DNA of 64,000 nt from a virus: the IMG/VR virus record IMGVR_UViG_3300037137_001027, positions 1 to 64,000 of that record. One strand, given 5' to 3'. Position 1 is the stretch's first letter, and every line of letters starts with the position of its first letter. Both the position numbers and the translations under genes were made by a program. Below the pieces are notes generated by a model. It searched no databases and was not told the origin of the DNA. It saw nothing but the letters and a program-made list of their open reading frames with translations. Positions 41,923-49,688 of this stretch are shown here, in pieces.

Positions 41923-42067
41923 CACCATGAGTCCTGATGTACGAGAACTATCCATTGGCGCGACGTGCGGCGCATTGCGGGGCATAATGGACGAAAAAGA
42001 AGTGGAGCAAATTGCGCGGCGTCTTATGAATTTCCGTCAAGGCAACATTATGGACTCAATGTTCTAG
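41894..42067 (+). CDS. Small hypothetical protein
   Basis: 57 residues (ATG 41894; an ATG at 41927 avoids the overlap). The frame stays protein-like further upstream inside the Cys-rich gene, so the true start is uncertain. Ends RRLMNFRQGNIMDSMF. Confidence 0.5.
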   Translation: MALFQALLNNTMSPDVRELSIGATCGALRGIMDEKEVEQIARRLMNFRQGNIMDSMF

Positions 42068-42078
42068 GAGGTAGAATA

Positions 42079-42300
42079 ATGCACTGCCGCGACGAAAAGT
42101 GTCTTATATTCGCCAATGCAATCCTTTCCATGATGAAAGGACTAACAGCAATGGAAGCCAAACCATTGCACGGCGAAGCCCAATTAAACTTTTGCGTGCT
42201 GCCAATTCTTAATGCAGTCCAAGCAAAATTGGAGCAATTTAGAGAAGGCGAAGACGTTAAAGTGGACGATTTTGATGACCTTTGGAAAGGTAATGTATAA
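42079..42300 (+). CDS. Small hypothetical protein
   Basis: 73 residues from the ATG at 42079 (aggaggt upstream), helical, acidic C-terminus. No family. Confidence 0.6.
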   Translation: MHCRDEKCLIFANAILSMMKGLTAMEAKPLHGEAQLNFCVLPILNAVQAKLEQFREGEDVKVDDFDDLWKGNV

Positions 42301-42698
42301 TGGTCGCTCTGGCTGATAGATTGGCTATTCCTAACGGCCCGCGCTATGGCTGGCTCCAAACCAATGATACCTATTTGCTCTGCGAACTAAATAACATTTT
42401 TGGTAAGGAACTATTCATTCGCGGCGCAGTAGAGAGTAAGCAAAAAGGCTCAGAAAAAGCCAATGAGTATTTCGATAAGCATTTAGAAGTGGATTACTTC
42501 ATCTATTCCACTGACGCGCCAACGCAGTGCGACTTAGTTTATGTGGAAAAAAGTCGTATATTGTTTTATCGGCCTAGTAAAACTTGGTCGCGTGGTCGAA
42601 GCGGGCGGTCCCATTTTAGACCAGCTTCATGTAGGTTTGTTAGGCTGAAACGGCAAATTCTGACGATCTTTGATGAAGAGTTGTACATCAAAAAGTAA
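42300..42698 (+). CDS. Hypothetical protein
   Basis: 132 residues, TAATG-coupled. A central acidic alpha/beta part and a very basic RSGRSHFRPASCR loop. Its TAA stop opens element copy 14. Confidence 0.6.
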   Translation: MVALADRLAIPNGPRYGWLQTNDTYLLCELNNIFGKELFIRGAVESKQKGSEKANEYFDKHLEVDYFIYSTDAPTQCDLVYVEKSRILFYRPSKTWSRGRSGRSHFRPASCRFVRLKRQILTIFDEELYIKK

Positions 42699-42713
42699 TT
42701 GCGGTTGTACTAA
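42698..42713 (+). promoter_or_regulatory. GTACTAA element copy 14
   Basis: ATTGCGGTTGTACTAA, then TCCAAGC and the ATG: 7-base spacing, no Shine-Dalgarno. Confidence 0.8.
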
Positions 42714-42720
42714 TCCAAGC

Positions 42721-43206
42721 ATGGACACACTCAAATCCTACCTGGAATCTTCCATCTTGGCCTGGAAAGACTCGGCTATTGCAGCTTACAATAAGCTGAT
42801 TCTCGACCACGGCGAAAGGTTCTGTGGAGTAGTGCCTTCTGACTCAATCGAGGAGACAAGAAAGTGGCGCAAGGCTCGCAAGCCTAAGATCAAGCAATGT
42901 TTCTATAATTCGCAGATGTTTATACTAACCGCTGACAATGGCCTGTATTATGAAGGCTATTGCTTTGACGGTCTAATCCCATTTCATCATGCCTGGGTTG
43001 TCATTGATGGCAAAGTGGTCGATTTCACCCTGGAATCGCGGGATAAGTCGCTCAAACGTCAAAAGATTAAGAATACTGCCAGTAACCCTGTATATCTTGG
43101 CGTGGTCGTACCGAAACGGTTCATTATGACTAATATTGTCAAAACAGGCGTGGCTGAACCTTTGGCACACAAACACTATCTTAAATCAGAATTAAGATTT
43201 TTGTGA
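42721..43206 (+). CDS. Papain/transglutaminase-like fold protein
   Basis: 161 residues. KQCFYNSQMF, YYEGYCFDGLIPFHHAWVV and GKVVDFTL provide a Cys-His-Asp set in the order of a papain-like or transglutaminase-like fold. This arrangement (KQCF.N...YVEGY...HAWV...VIDPT) recurs in uncharacterised phage proteins. Substrate unknown. Leaderless-type start. Confidence 0.6.
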   Translation: MDTLKSYLESSILAWKDSAIAAYNKLILDHGERFCGVVPSDSIEETRKWRKARKPKIKQCFYNSQMFILTADNGLYYEGYCFDGLIPFHHAWVVIDGKVVDFTLESRDKSLKRQKIKNTASNPVYLGVVVPKRFIMTNIVKTGVAEPLAHKHYLKSELRFL

Positions 43207-43215
43207 GGTAATTTA

Positions 43216-43527
43216 ATGGAAATAGGTCAATGGGTCGCCCGCACTAAAACCCCCTACGAAGACTTCGACAGATTCACCTGAAGGCCACACTCATTCGGGC
43301 AGGTTGTCCGAAGAATAGATGAAGAATATAATCCCCCGCAAGAAGTATACAAGGTGAAACTGTTTTGCCCTAAGTGTATGCACAACAATGGTTTGGGTGA
43401 ACCATTTGATGATATGCCAGCAGAAAAAGACTGGCATATTGAAGAGATTGTAATACTAGATAGTTTGGAACTAGAAAATAGAATATCGAAACATGAAAAG
43501 GAATGTTATGCCGCCAGCAATTTGTAA
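43216..43527 (+). pseudogene. Gene interrupted by an in-frame TGA
   Basis: From the ATG at 43216 the frame reads 21 codons (MEIGQWVARTKTPYEDF...) to a TGA at 43279-43281, then continues in frame for 81 codons (RPHSFGQVVRRIDEEYNPPQ, later LFCPKCMHNNG) to the TAA at 43525-43527. Both parts look coding; the whole is one 103-codon gene with TGA at codon 22, where Trp would fit. Either inactivated, read through, or a sequence error. Confidence 0.65.
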
Positions 43528-43801
43528 TGGATGTGGAAATGAATCTCCTGCGTGGGATCAGCTTTGTGAGGTTTGCGCACAGTATGTAACTTGCCAGAAT
43601 TGTAATGGTAAGTATAAGCGTGGTCAGGGGTTGCAGGAAGTTTTCCTTTGTGCTGCCTGTTTACAGGAAGTTTTCACTAATCAGGATGAAGAAGAGGAAG
43701 TTTTCCGTCCTAAGAAGGCTCGATCCACGGATGTAACTGAACACAGTGACCCATACGCTGAATATGGGTTCGATCACCAATGGGAGCTTTATGATCGTTG
43801 A
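43508..43801 (+). CDS. Zinc-ribbon protein
   Basis: 97 residues from the ATG at 43508 (aaagga upstream; 43493 is an alternative). Four CxxC pairs (CNGC, CEVC, CQNC, CAAC) make a double zinc ribbon, then an acidic segment. The EVF-containing segment is repeated imperfectly three times. Confidence 0.65.
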   Translation: MPPAICNGCGNESPAWDQLCEVCAQYVTCQNCNGKYKRGQGLQEVFLCAACLQEVFTNQDEEEEVFRPKKARSTDVTEHSDPYAEYGFDHQWELYDR

Positions 43802-44027
43802 ACTAAAGAAACAGGCGAATGATCTGGCTCAGAATGTTTATCATAATCTCCAAAATGCTGTCATGGCAGCTTCAACTGGTGGGGATTATAGCGAAGATTG
43901 GGAGCGAGCAATGCAGAATCAAACTGAATTGCTCGCCGTCATTAACAACCTTAAATACAAACAATCCCAAAAACCACGGAGTACGCCAAATGAATCGCAA
44001 GGAACTAACTATGATGGAATGTCCTGA
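43791..44027 (+). CDS. Small helical hypothetical protein
   Basis: 78 residues from the ATG at 43791, overlapping the zinc-ribbon gene by 11 bases. Helical, polar. No family. Confidence 0.55.
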   Translation: MIVELKKQANDLAQNVYHNLQNAVMAASTGGDYSEDWERAMQNQTELLAVINNLKYKQSQKPRSTPNESQGTNYDGMS

Positions 44028-44265
44028 ATGCGGCAGCAACAAAGTAACTACCACCATTGAGCATGAAGTGCTTAAATGGGGTCAAGCTGGCGATACGTTT
44101 GAATGTGATACGCCAGTTCGACACTGCGAATGCGGTTTTAATTGGATCGACCATAAAGGCATGAATGCCCAAGACCTGGCTTGCTTTAAGTTTGAAAAGA
44201 GTAAGGGCATAAACAGAACCAAATTCTGTAGTGATACCGAGCGGCGTTTGTGGGAACAAGCATGA
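44011..44265 (+). CDS. Zinc-finger protein
   Basis: 84 residues from the ATG at 44011 (aaggaa upstream). MMECPECGSNKV and CDTPVRHCECGFNW give the two halves of a zinc ribbon of the YgiT/MqsA-like N-terminal type. No helix-turn-helix follows. Confidence 0.6.
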   Translation: MMECPECGSNKVTTTIEHEVLKWGQAGDTFECDTPVRHCECGFNWIDHKGMNAQDLACFKFEKSKGINRTKFCSDTERRLWEQA

Positions 44266-44287
44266 AAACAATTAGAATCCCTGGTCC

Positions 44288-44455
44288 GTGCCACCGCAAG
44301 AACTTATAGATAAGTTTATTAAAATGGGTGCGCCGAAGACGTTAATTGCTAATTCGACCCTAGATGATGATTTGGCAAAGATAATAGCTCTTAAATATTG
44401 CTGTTATCTTGAAAGGGCTGACTATGAAAGGGATGACGGGCAACAGAGCAATTAG
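44288..44455 (+). CDS. Small hypothetical protein (GTG start)
   Basis: 55 residues with a GTG start and no clear Shine-Dalgarno. The frame is protein-like (LIDKFIKMGAPKTLIANSTL). Overlaps the next gene by 32 bases. Confidence 0.45.
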   Translation: MPPQELIDKFIKMGAPKTLIANSTLDDDLAKIIALKYCCYLERADYERDDGQQSN

Positions 44456-44777
44456 AATACTCGAATGGGCTGTAGGAACGCTAAGATGGGCTGGTGACAC
44501 TGATCCCAGCCGCCTCACCCCATTTGAGCGAGAATTACTAGCCAAATGCAGGGAAATAGAAGTCAATATCCCTGGCTATGGCAGGGTGCCGACCCTTGAG
44601 GTTAGAGAAATTACCCCCAAAACCAAACTGGTATTAAACGATGGAACCGTATGGGAAGTGGAATCCATAATCAATGTGGATAGCGGTTTATTGGAACTTA
44701 CGCTGAACGGCATTTTATCTGGCCGACAAATCATAAGGAAACGCCCCACCACCAGAATAGGCTATATCAAGGATTGA
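44424..44777 (+). CDS. Hypothetical protein
   Basis: 117 residues from the ATG at 44424. Helical first half, beta-rich second half (TKLVLNDGTVWEVESIINVD). Its TGA stop lies in element copy 15. Confidence 0.6.
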   Translation: MKGMTGNRAIRILEWAVGTLRWAGDTDPSRLTPFERELLAKCREIEVNIPGYGRVPTLEVREITPKTKLVLNDGTVWEVESIINVDSGLLELTLNGILSGRQIIRKRPTTRIGYIKD

Positions 44778-44788
44778 GGTTGTACTAA
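44773..44788 (+). promoter_or_regulatory. GTACTAA element copy 15
   Basis: ATTGAGGTTGTACTAA, then TCGAGTT and the ATG: 7-base spacing, no Shine-Dalgarno. Confidence 0.8.
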
Positions 44789-44795
44789 TCGAGTT

Positions 44796-44996
44796 ATGAG
44801 CAATACCATTCGTGCTATCCCTGGCAGTCTTTGCAACTGTGACAAGTCCTTCACCAAGGACATTGAGCGCGGCCACGTTGACATCCCCAAGGCTGACATT
44901 TTTGGTGATGATGTTTGGGGGCAGGGCGGCAAGAAACACCGTAAGAAGATGCTCAAGCGTGCTGCTCGCCGTACCAATAAGGTTATTGAGGGCTAA
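44796..44996 (+). CDS. Small basic hypothetical protein (leaderless-type start)
   Basis: 66 residues with a basic C-terminus (KKHRKKMLKRAARRTNK). Could bind nucleic acid. Start 7 bases after element copy 15. Confidence 0.6.
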   Translation: MSNTIRAIPGSLCNCDKSFTKDIERGHVDIPKADIFGDDVWGQGGKKHRKKMLKRAARRTNKVIEG

Positions 44997-45000
44997 TCAA

Positions 45001-45339
45001 GTGAGAGGCTATATCTACAATAATCCGAAGCTGGCCTATGAAGGCGATGGCTATTGGTATTTTCTTGATAAGAACCCGCACGCCTATTGGCTTGTACTCC
45101 GCGAGCAAGAAGACGGCTATGTATTGCTTGCGCCAATCATCTTTGACGTGATAGACAATCTGCCTGAGTCCGTCATTGATTCTTGCCCTGTCCAAATTGA
45201 TAACGTAACCATTGGCATCGGGCGGTGCATTACCCGCCCCAAAGAAGACCTAACCACTGAACCAGTAATCTTTTTCAATCCAGAAAAAGCTAAACAGGTT
45301 TATAACATTCTGGCGCGTAGCGTGCGTGGAGATGACTAA
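45001..45339 (+). CDS. Hypothetical protein (GTG start)
   Basis: 112 residues from the GTG at 45001, 4 bases after the previous stop. Alpha/beta, with GYWYFLDKNPHAYWLVLRE. Its stop overlaps element copy 16. Confidence 0.55.
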   Translation: MRGYIYNNPKLAYEGDGYWYFLDKNPHAYWLVLREQEDGYVLLAPIIFDVIDNLPESVIDSCPVQIDNVTIGIGRCITRPKEDLTTEPVIFFNPEKAKQVYNILARSVRGDD

Positions 45340-45354
45340 TTGAGGTTGTACTAA
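45339..45354 (+). promoter_or_regulatory. GTACTAA element copy 16
   Basis: ATTGAGGTTGTACTAA; upstream TAA overlaps it; next ATG 24 bases downstream with aaggaggt. Confidence 0.8.
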
Positions 45355-45378
45355 ACAGTTCAACTAAGGAGGTCACTA

Positions 45379-45645
45379 ATGAGCATGGCATGGGAAGTAA
45401 CCGAAGAAGATATTACGCAAGTTCTGGTGGCGCACAACGTTACGTTCACTGATGAAGTTAGTGAACAAGTCTGCGAAGATGACGTGGAAGCTGCTGTTCT
45501 GAGTTATGTCGATTTCGACAATCAGGTTACGGCAGCGCTGTGCGAGATTGAAGACCAGCTTATCGCTGCTGGCGTTATTAAGGGTGAAAAGAAGTTCAAC
45601 CCGCCCGAAGGTGATGACGAATGGGAGGATGAAGATGACGAATAG
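45379..45645 (+). CDS. Acidic hypothetical protein
   Basis: 88 residues, strongly acidic, ending EGDDEWEDEDDE. One of several proteins here with acidic tails. Strong Shine-Dalgarno. Confidence 0.6.
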   Translation: MSMAWEVTEEDITQVLVAHNVTFTDEVSEQVCEDDVEAAVLSYVDFDNQVTAALCEIEDQLIAAGVIKGEKKFNPPEGDDEWEDEDDE

Positions 45646-45844
45646 AGAACGGGAATACGCATCCTGTGGGTTTGAATACGCTGAAGGAATTGAACGTGCA
45701 AACGTAGTAATCGTGCCTGGCACTGGTCGAGAAGTCAGGAAAATCGAAGAGGGTAGGTGGGAAGCACAACCCTGGAATGATAACTATTGGCTTGAATTCG
45801 ATGATCTGCTAGACGCCTTGAAAGCGGCAACGAGGCCAAAATGA
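45635..45844 (+). CDS. Small hypothetical protein
   Basis: 69 residues from the ATG at 45635, overlapping the previous gene by 11 bases and coupled to the next. No family. Confidence 0.6.
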   Translation: MTNREREYASCGFEYAEGIERANVVIVPGTGREVRKIEEGRWEAQPWNDNYWLEFDDLLDALKAATRPK

Positions 45845-46089
45845 ACTCATTAGCAGTTAAAAAAGGCCGTGAATGGCTAGATGCGAACCATCCTGGCTGG
45901 CAAACTAAAATCAATTTCGATACACTTGACCTCCGTATCTGGAGTCGGTGTATTTTAGGCCAAGTATTAGGAGTTGCCAATCTTATACAAACTCCTAACT
46001 TGGTCGAGCATGGTTTCTTCTCTGACCATACTGCCGAAACAAACCAAATGATGATCGAATTGTGGAAAAAGGAAATCAATGGAAACTAA
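45841..46089 (+). CDS. Small hypothetical protein
   Basis: 82 residues; starts MNSLAVKKGREWLDANHPGW; alpha-helical. ATGA overlap. No family. Confidence 0.6.
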   Translation: MNSLAVKKGREWLDANHPGWQTKINFDTLDLRIWSRCILGQVLGVANLIQTPNLVEHGFFSDHTAETNQMMIELWKKEINGN

Positions 46090-46183
46090 GACGCGGGACC
46101 GTGTTGCCCTGACAATCATCGCCATTCTTATCCCAATTATTATCAGTTGGGGTTATATGATGCTTAAAACCTACGGACAGTAA
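46079..46183 (+). CDS. Single-pass membrane peptide, 34 residues
   Basis: Short charged N-terminus then a hydrophobic segment (LTIIAILIPIIISWGYMM). Overlaps the upstream gene by 11 bases and precedes a larger membrane protein by one base. Confidence 0.55.
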   Translation: METKTRDRVALTIIAILIPIIISWGYMMLKTYGQ

Positions 46184-46184
46184 T

Positions 46185-46511
46185 ATGGAATGGTTCTGGC
46201 TCGCCATAGCCTTCGTCATATACATCATTTGCGCTTATCTTACCTATAAGGAAGAATGGCGCAATGAATGGTGGTATATCCCCGTTAGCTGTACTTTCGG
46301 TACTGTACTGGTGTTCATATGGTATTACGTTGTAAAATACATCGGTGACAAGGACCGAATCTACTTCTACAGCTTGTGTTGGGACGCAATTCTTGTTGGC
46401 GTCTATTATTTCTTACCAATCCTGTTTTTTGGCGTAAAATTGGATAGGTACGGCATCGCGGGACTGGTGCTGATGACTGCTGGCTTGATTTTGCTTAAAC
46501 TGAGACATTGA
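46185..46511 (+). CDS. Multi-pass membrane protein
   Basis: 108 residues with about four hydrophobic segments (residues 3-20, 33-50, 61-80, 88-104). Probably an inner-membrane protein; with the adjacent 34-residue peptide it may act on the host envelope. Its TGA stop lies in element copy 17. Confidence 0.65.
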   Translation: MEWFWLAIAFVIYIICAYLTYKEEWRNEWWYIPVSCTFGTVLVFIWYYVVKYIGDKDRIYFYSLCWDAILVGVYYFLPILFFGVKLDRYGIAGLVLMTAGLILLKLRH

Positions 46512-46522
46512 GGTTGTACTAA
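46507..46522 (+). promoter_or_regulatory. GTACTAA element copy 17
   Basis: ATTGAGGTTGTACTAA whose last A is the first base of the next ATG. Confidence 0.8.
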
Positions 46523-46665
46523 TGTGGAGAGAAGTGCTGGAAACCTACCGTTGTCTTGTCAGGGCCAAGAACAATCTTGAATTCCTAAAACGATTGGCGA
46601 AGGACAGTGGTTATATCGAAGACGAAACTGGCCTACGCGGTCAGTATGGAGGCCACCGTGAATGA
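46522..46665 (+). CDS. Small hypothetical protein, 47 residues
   Basis: The ATG is part of element copy 17 (TACTAATG). If that element fixes a start point 7 bases downstream, the real start would be the in-frame GTG at 46534. Helical and charged. Confidence 0.5.
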   Translation: MWREVLETYRCLVRAKNNLEFLKRLAKDSGYIEDETGLRGQYGGHRE

Positions 46666-46861
46666 ATTTGTAATGGTTTCTCCAATGGGGCAAGTCGTTG
46701 CATGGGCTTATGTCACGGCAGAATTGCTCCGCGCTCGTTATAAAGATGACGAAATGCGGTTGCCCGAAGTGGAAGAGTTTATTGAAAATTCAAAACCTGG
46801 GCATTTTATTGCCCTTGATGAAGGACATCTTCTTTTTAGGGTGACACAATGCTCAGATTAA
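46658..46861 (+). CDS. Small hypothetical protein (GTG start)
   Basis: 67 residues from the GTG at 46658, chosen because ggaggcc precedes it. Alpha/beta with an acidic middle. Ends against a convergent minus gene. Confidence 0.55.
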   Translation: MNEFVMVSPMGQVVAWAYVTAELLRARYKDDEMRLPEVEEFIENSKPGHFIALDEGHLLFRVTQCSD

Positions 46862-47130
46862 CCCTTGATTTTTGCTTCTAGCTCTCTAATTTGATCCTGT
46901 GTATTTTTCAAAACCCTCTTTAATTTTACCATTTGTAGGTAATCTTTCATTAAATCTGGTCTAGTTTGCGGGATTTGCGGCTCTGATAGGGAACCATAAG
47001 TAGAAGAATAACCATGAGGTAATGGTATTGCTTCTGGTATTTCTTCTCCACTTGGGTCGGGCTGGTATCCAGTTGGGAGATTCTTAAACCGTGGGAAACG
47101 GGCTTCTAAAAATTCATTAAAAGTTTTCAT
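46858..47130 (-). CDS. Candidate internal virion protein (capsid-targeting-like N-terminus)
   Basis: 90 residues on the minus strand from the ATG at 47130. MKTFNEFLEARFPRFKNLP is very like the T4 capsid-targeting start MKTYQEFIAEA. Proline-rich middle, then a coiled-coil C-terminus (KLKRVLKNTQDQIRELEAKI). Isolated orientation matches the genes at 29292 and 35961. Probably packaged inside the head; inferred. Confidence 0.6.
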   Translation of the reverse strand: MKTFNEFLEARFPRFKNLPTGYQPDPSGEEIPEAIPLPHGYSSTYGSLSEPQIPQTRPDLMKDYLQMVKLKRVLKNTQDQIRELEAKIKG

Positions 47131-47173
47131 GAAATTATATATCAAAAATGCGACAAATTATAAGGTGGAACAA

Positions 47174-47401
47174 ATGACTCTTTACGATCTAATTCAGGTG
47201 CAGAAGGGGAAAGAAACCGTAATGATGACGGATTCTCTTTCCAAGGTAAGCAACCGTATGCGGACCTTGCGGACCAGTCATAAGGGTAAAAATATCGTAT
47301 ATGTCATTCGTCCGTCAACGGGTGAAAAGTATAGGCGTCCTGCTGCGCCAGGTGGCTATCAGTCTGGCGATTACGCTATCAATCCACCGAGGATCAAATG
47401 A
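47174..47401 (+). CDS. Small basic hypothetical protein
   Basis: 75 residues from the ATG at 47174, chosen for its aaggtgg; an ATG at 47129 would overlap the divergent gene's start. Basic. ATGA overlap with the next gene. Confidence 0.55.
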   Translation: MTLYDLIQVQKGKETVMMTDSLSKVSNRMRTLRTSHKGKNIVYVIRPSTGEKYRRPAAPGGYQSGDYAINPPRIK

Positions 47402-47679
47402 AAGAATTCATTGATAATTTGCGTAAACAAGCTGCTGGTATCATGACGGAAGAGACTGCCGAATCGCAAAATCTCACCCTTACCAAAGAGCAATTCATGG
47501 CGGATATGCTCAAGGAAAAGGATGGTTTGGCGCTGTTGGATTGTTTGGAAAACGGCGAATGGCGAGTCGCTGAACGTTTGGGCCTGATTAACGGCTATCT
47601 CAAGGATGGTGCGCCCTATTTCGACGTGCCACGGTGGAACAATCTGGTTGCCCACTTGAGGATTGTAAACAGCGTATGA
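47398..47679 (+). CDS. Hypothetical helical protein
   Basis: 93 residues, helical (MKEFIDNLRKQAAGIMTEET). No family. Overlap-coupled on both sides. Confidence 0.6.
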   Translation: MKEFIDNLRKQAAGIMTEETAESQNLTLTKEQFMADMLKEKDGLALLDCLENGEWRVAERLGLINGYLKDGAPYFDVPRWNNLVAHLRIVNSV

Positions 47680-47894
47680 AATCCCAACACATAGAAGTCA
47701 AGACCGTTATTGAAGTTATAACTGAGGAAGAAATCAGTTATACGGAAGCAGAACGGCTTGCTCATGAAGTAGTCTCACGCGCATTGGAAAAACAATTAAA
47801 TAACATTGTTGAAAGAACAGAGAATCTTTCTCCACCTTTCTTTAACTTTGAGGTGAGTTATGCTCAAGGATATATTCCACAAAAGCAGAAGTGA
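47676..47894 (+). CDS. Small hypothetical protein
   Basis: 72 residues from the ATG at 47676 (ATGA overlap). Acidic helical. Overlaps the next gene by 35 bases. Confidence 0.55.
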   Translation: MKSQHIEVKTVIEVITEEEISYTEAERLAHEVVSRALEKQLNNIVERTENLSPPFFNFEVSYAQGYIPQKQK

Positions 47895-48087
47895 GTTGGA
47901 ACGCATGGTTAAGTCTCACAAAAATAGAATGAGACTAATACTCGTTGTGTTTATTGCCTGTCTCGCTGGCATCGCACTAACTGTTGTGATGGTGCTGAAT
48001 GATTATCAATTCCTTTGGCTTATCCCTTTTTCTTTTGTGATGGCTGGACAATGGTGGCTCTCAAATGGCGGTCGCTGGCGTAAATAG
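47860..48087 (+). CDS. Small two-pass membrane protein
   Basis: 75 residues. Basic N-terminal helix, then two hydrophobic segments (about 26-46 and 50-66). Possibly envelope-active. Stop TAG lies within the octamer before the next gene. Confidence 0.6.
   Translation: MLKDIFHKSRSELERMVKSHKNRMRLILVVFIACLAGIALTVVMVLNDYQFLWLIPFSFVMAGQWWLSNGGRWRK
48079..48086 (+). promoter_or_regulatory. Late promoter-like octamer (CGTAAATA)
   Basis: CGTAAATAGGGT runs into the ATG at 48091, the same layout as at 24742. Confidence 0.4.
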
Positions 48088-48090
48088 GGT

Positions 48091-48360
48091 ATGGAAGAAT
48101 TTGTAACTGCCGACCTTCTTAAACCTGGCGATATAATAAAATGTATATGCGAACAAGGATGTGTCAAGCCTGATACATGCCAGCAAATGCACTGTAAAAA
48201 CGATCCATGCAATACCACGCCACAAGGAACCTGGGAAAAGGTACTCCATGTCGCTATTCAACCCGCCACTAATAGCGACTGGTTTTACTTTACTTTAACC
48301 CATAATAAAGAATTTGGGACGTGGGGTAAGAACTTAGTTATACGCTTCAAACCCGATTGA
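48091..48360 (+). CDS. Cys-rich hypothetical protein
   Basis: 89 residues with six cysteines between residues 19 and 40 (CICEQGC, C, CKNDPC). May bind metal. No Shine-Dalgarno; late-like octamer upstream. Its TGA stop lies in element copy 18. Confidence 0.6.
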   Translation: MEEFVTADLLKPGDIIKCICEQGCVKPDTCQQMHCKNDPCNTTPQGTWEKVLHVAIQPATNSDWFYFTLTHNKEFGTWGKNLVIRFKPD

Positions 48361-48371
48361 GGTTGTACTAA
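48356..48371 (+). promoter_or_regulatory. GTACTAA element copy 18
   Basis: ATTGAGGTTGTACTAA, then TCAAGTC and the ATG: 7-base spacing, no Shine-Dalgarno. Confidence 0.8.
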
Positions 48372-48378
48372 TCAAGTC

Positions 48379-48624
48379 ATGCAAGACCCCAAGCTAGACC
48401 TGAAACACTTTCACTGGCATAAGGAAACTCGTACACTCACAACCGAGTTGTCTAGCCTGCCCATTAAGGTGCTGCCTTTCTATATCACTATTGAGAATCC
48501 CCAAACGGGGCAGTCTCGCGTGTTTAGAAAGGCAAATGTGGACGCAAACGAAGAAGGTGAAGTGCTGGCTTGGAAGTATGAAAACCTGAGTCATTCACTC
48601 CGTTTAACAATTTGGAACGATTAA
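48379..48624 (+). CDS. Small hypothetical protein (leaderless-type start)
   Basis: 81 residues, beta-rich (VLPFYITIENPQTGQSRVFR). Start 7 bases after element copy 18. No family. Confidence 0.6.
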   Translation: MQDPKLDLKHFHWHKETRTLTTELSSLPIKVLPFYITIENPQTGQSRVFRKANVDANEEGEVLAWKYENLSHSLRLTIWND

Positions 48625-48625
48625 C

Positions 48626-48832
48626 ATGGACTGGAATACTTTCGCTATTTGCTGGTTGGCGACTGCAACGTTTATCAATTTGTTTGATATGCGTTGGCAA
48701 CATTGGCATATGCCACGGTTTTATTTCTACTTCGTCCTGAATTTCATTATCATGGCTATCGCCTGGCCATACTTTGTGGCGAAGTGGATTTGTCACTGGA
48801 AGCGAACCGTCCCTACAAGGCTATACTCATGA
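48626..48832 (+). CDS. Small membrane protein
   Basis: 68 residues with two hydrophobic aromatic-rich segments (about 5-20 and 30-50) and a basic C-terminus. Starts one base after the upstream stop. Confidence 0.6.
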   Translation: MDWNTFAICWLATATFINLFDMRWQHWHMPRFYFYFVLNFIIMAIAWPYFVAKWICHWKRTVPTRLYS

Positions 48833-49005
48833 AACGTAAGGAAATTAAATCCAAAACCATAACCCAAAGCAATGACGCAACTTCTATCAATTGCAAGCGC
48901 GGCAAGATAAAGCGTGCTAAGCGCCATAGCAGTAAGAAGTTGCGTCAAGAATTGAGGAAAGAAAATGCGGAAGGTCGGCAAGATGAAGCTGATGAAGTTC
49001 GGTGA
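48829..49005 (+). CDS. Small basic protein
   Basis: 58 residues, Lys/Arg-rich (CKRGKIKRAKRHSSKKLRQE). ATGA overlap upstream; overlaps the next gene by 41 bases. Possible nucleic-acid binder. Confidence 0.55.
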   Translation: MKRKEIKSKTITQSNDATSINCKRGKIKRAKRHSSKKLRQELRKENAEGRQDEADEVR

Positions 49006-49300
49006 TATGCACTACGGTCAGTGGTTTCGAGAAGCTAACGGCGACCGTAGGTTTGTGAAGCTGCAAAACGTACTGCCGTCTGGCATCAAGGTTATTTATC
49101 GCAGCTTTGAAATTGAGAGCATTCCCGAAGGCCAAGACGCACGGCACGCAAAGCCTGGGCAGGCTTGTAGTTGTTTGCATTTCAATGCCGTCGATCAAGA
49201 CGGAATTCCAGGCTCTTGCCCTGATTGGCTTGAGTTTGAAATTATCGACGCACCATTTCCACAAAGGATTCATAATCATGTCGAAAGTTCTCACAGTTGA
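48965..49300 (+). CDS. Hypothetical protein
   Basis: 111 residues; starts MRKVGKMKLMKFGDMHYGQW; beta-rich with a CSC pair. No family. Confidence 0.55.
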   Translation: MRKVGKMKLMKFGDMHYGQWFREANGDRRFVKLQNVLPSGIKVIYRSFEIESIPEGQDARHAKPGQACSCLHFNAVDQDGIPGSCPDWLEFEIIDAPFPQRIHNHVESSHS

Positions 49301-49478
49301 TAAGGCTTTAGAAATTCTTTCTAGGGCGAAAAAGCGTGTTGGTGGCGATGCTGCCCTGATCCTAAGTCTCAGTGATAGCGAACTTTACGATGTTAATGTG
49401 AATAACATGGTTATTTGCAAAGACAAAGACAATCGCTATGTCGAAGTTCAAGTCAAACACGATGGATTGGTGAAGTAA
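49278..49478 (+). CDS. Small hypothetical protein
   Basis: 66 residues from the ATG at 49278 (aaagga upstream). Alpha then beta (VDKALEILSRAKKRVGGDAA). No family. Confidence 0.6.
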   Translation: MSKVLTVDKALEILSRAKKRVGGDAALILSLSDSELYDVNVNNMVICKDKDNRYVEVQVKHDGLVK

Positions 49479-49479
49479 T

Positions 49480-49686
49480 ATGAAATCTGCTTACGATTTT
49501 TGCATCTATACTCCTGGTGAACCTGATTATTGGGGACAATTCGATAATCAGAGGGAGTTGTTTAGCTATCTTTCTCTAGCGGTCCCTGGATTCGTACCCC
49601 ATCTGCATTTGCGGCCAGAAGAAAGCACGGAATTCCGCGCTAATTACAGAGTAGGCGGCACACTGGTTGTAGTAACTGGAATGTAA
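49480..49686 (+). CDS. Small hypothetical protein
   Basis: 68 residues; starts MKSAYDFCIYTPGEPDYWG. One base after the previous stop. No family. Confidence 0.6.
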   Translation: MKSAYDFCIYTPGEPDYWGQFDNQRELFSYLSLAVPGFVPHLHLRPEESTEFRANYRVGGTLVVVTGM

Positions 49687-49688
49687 CA

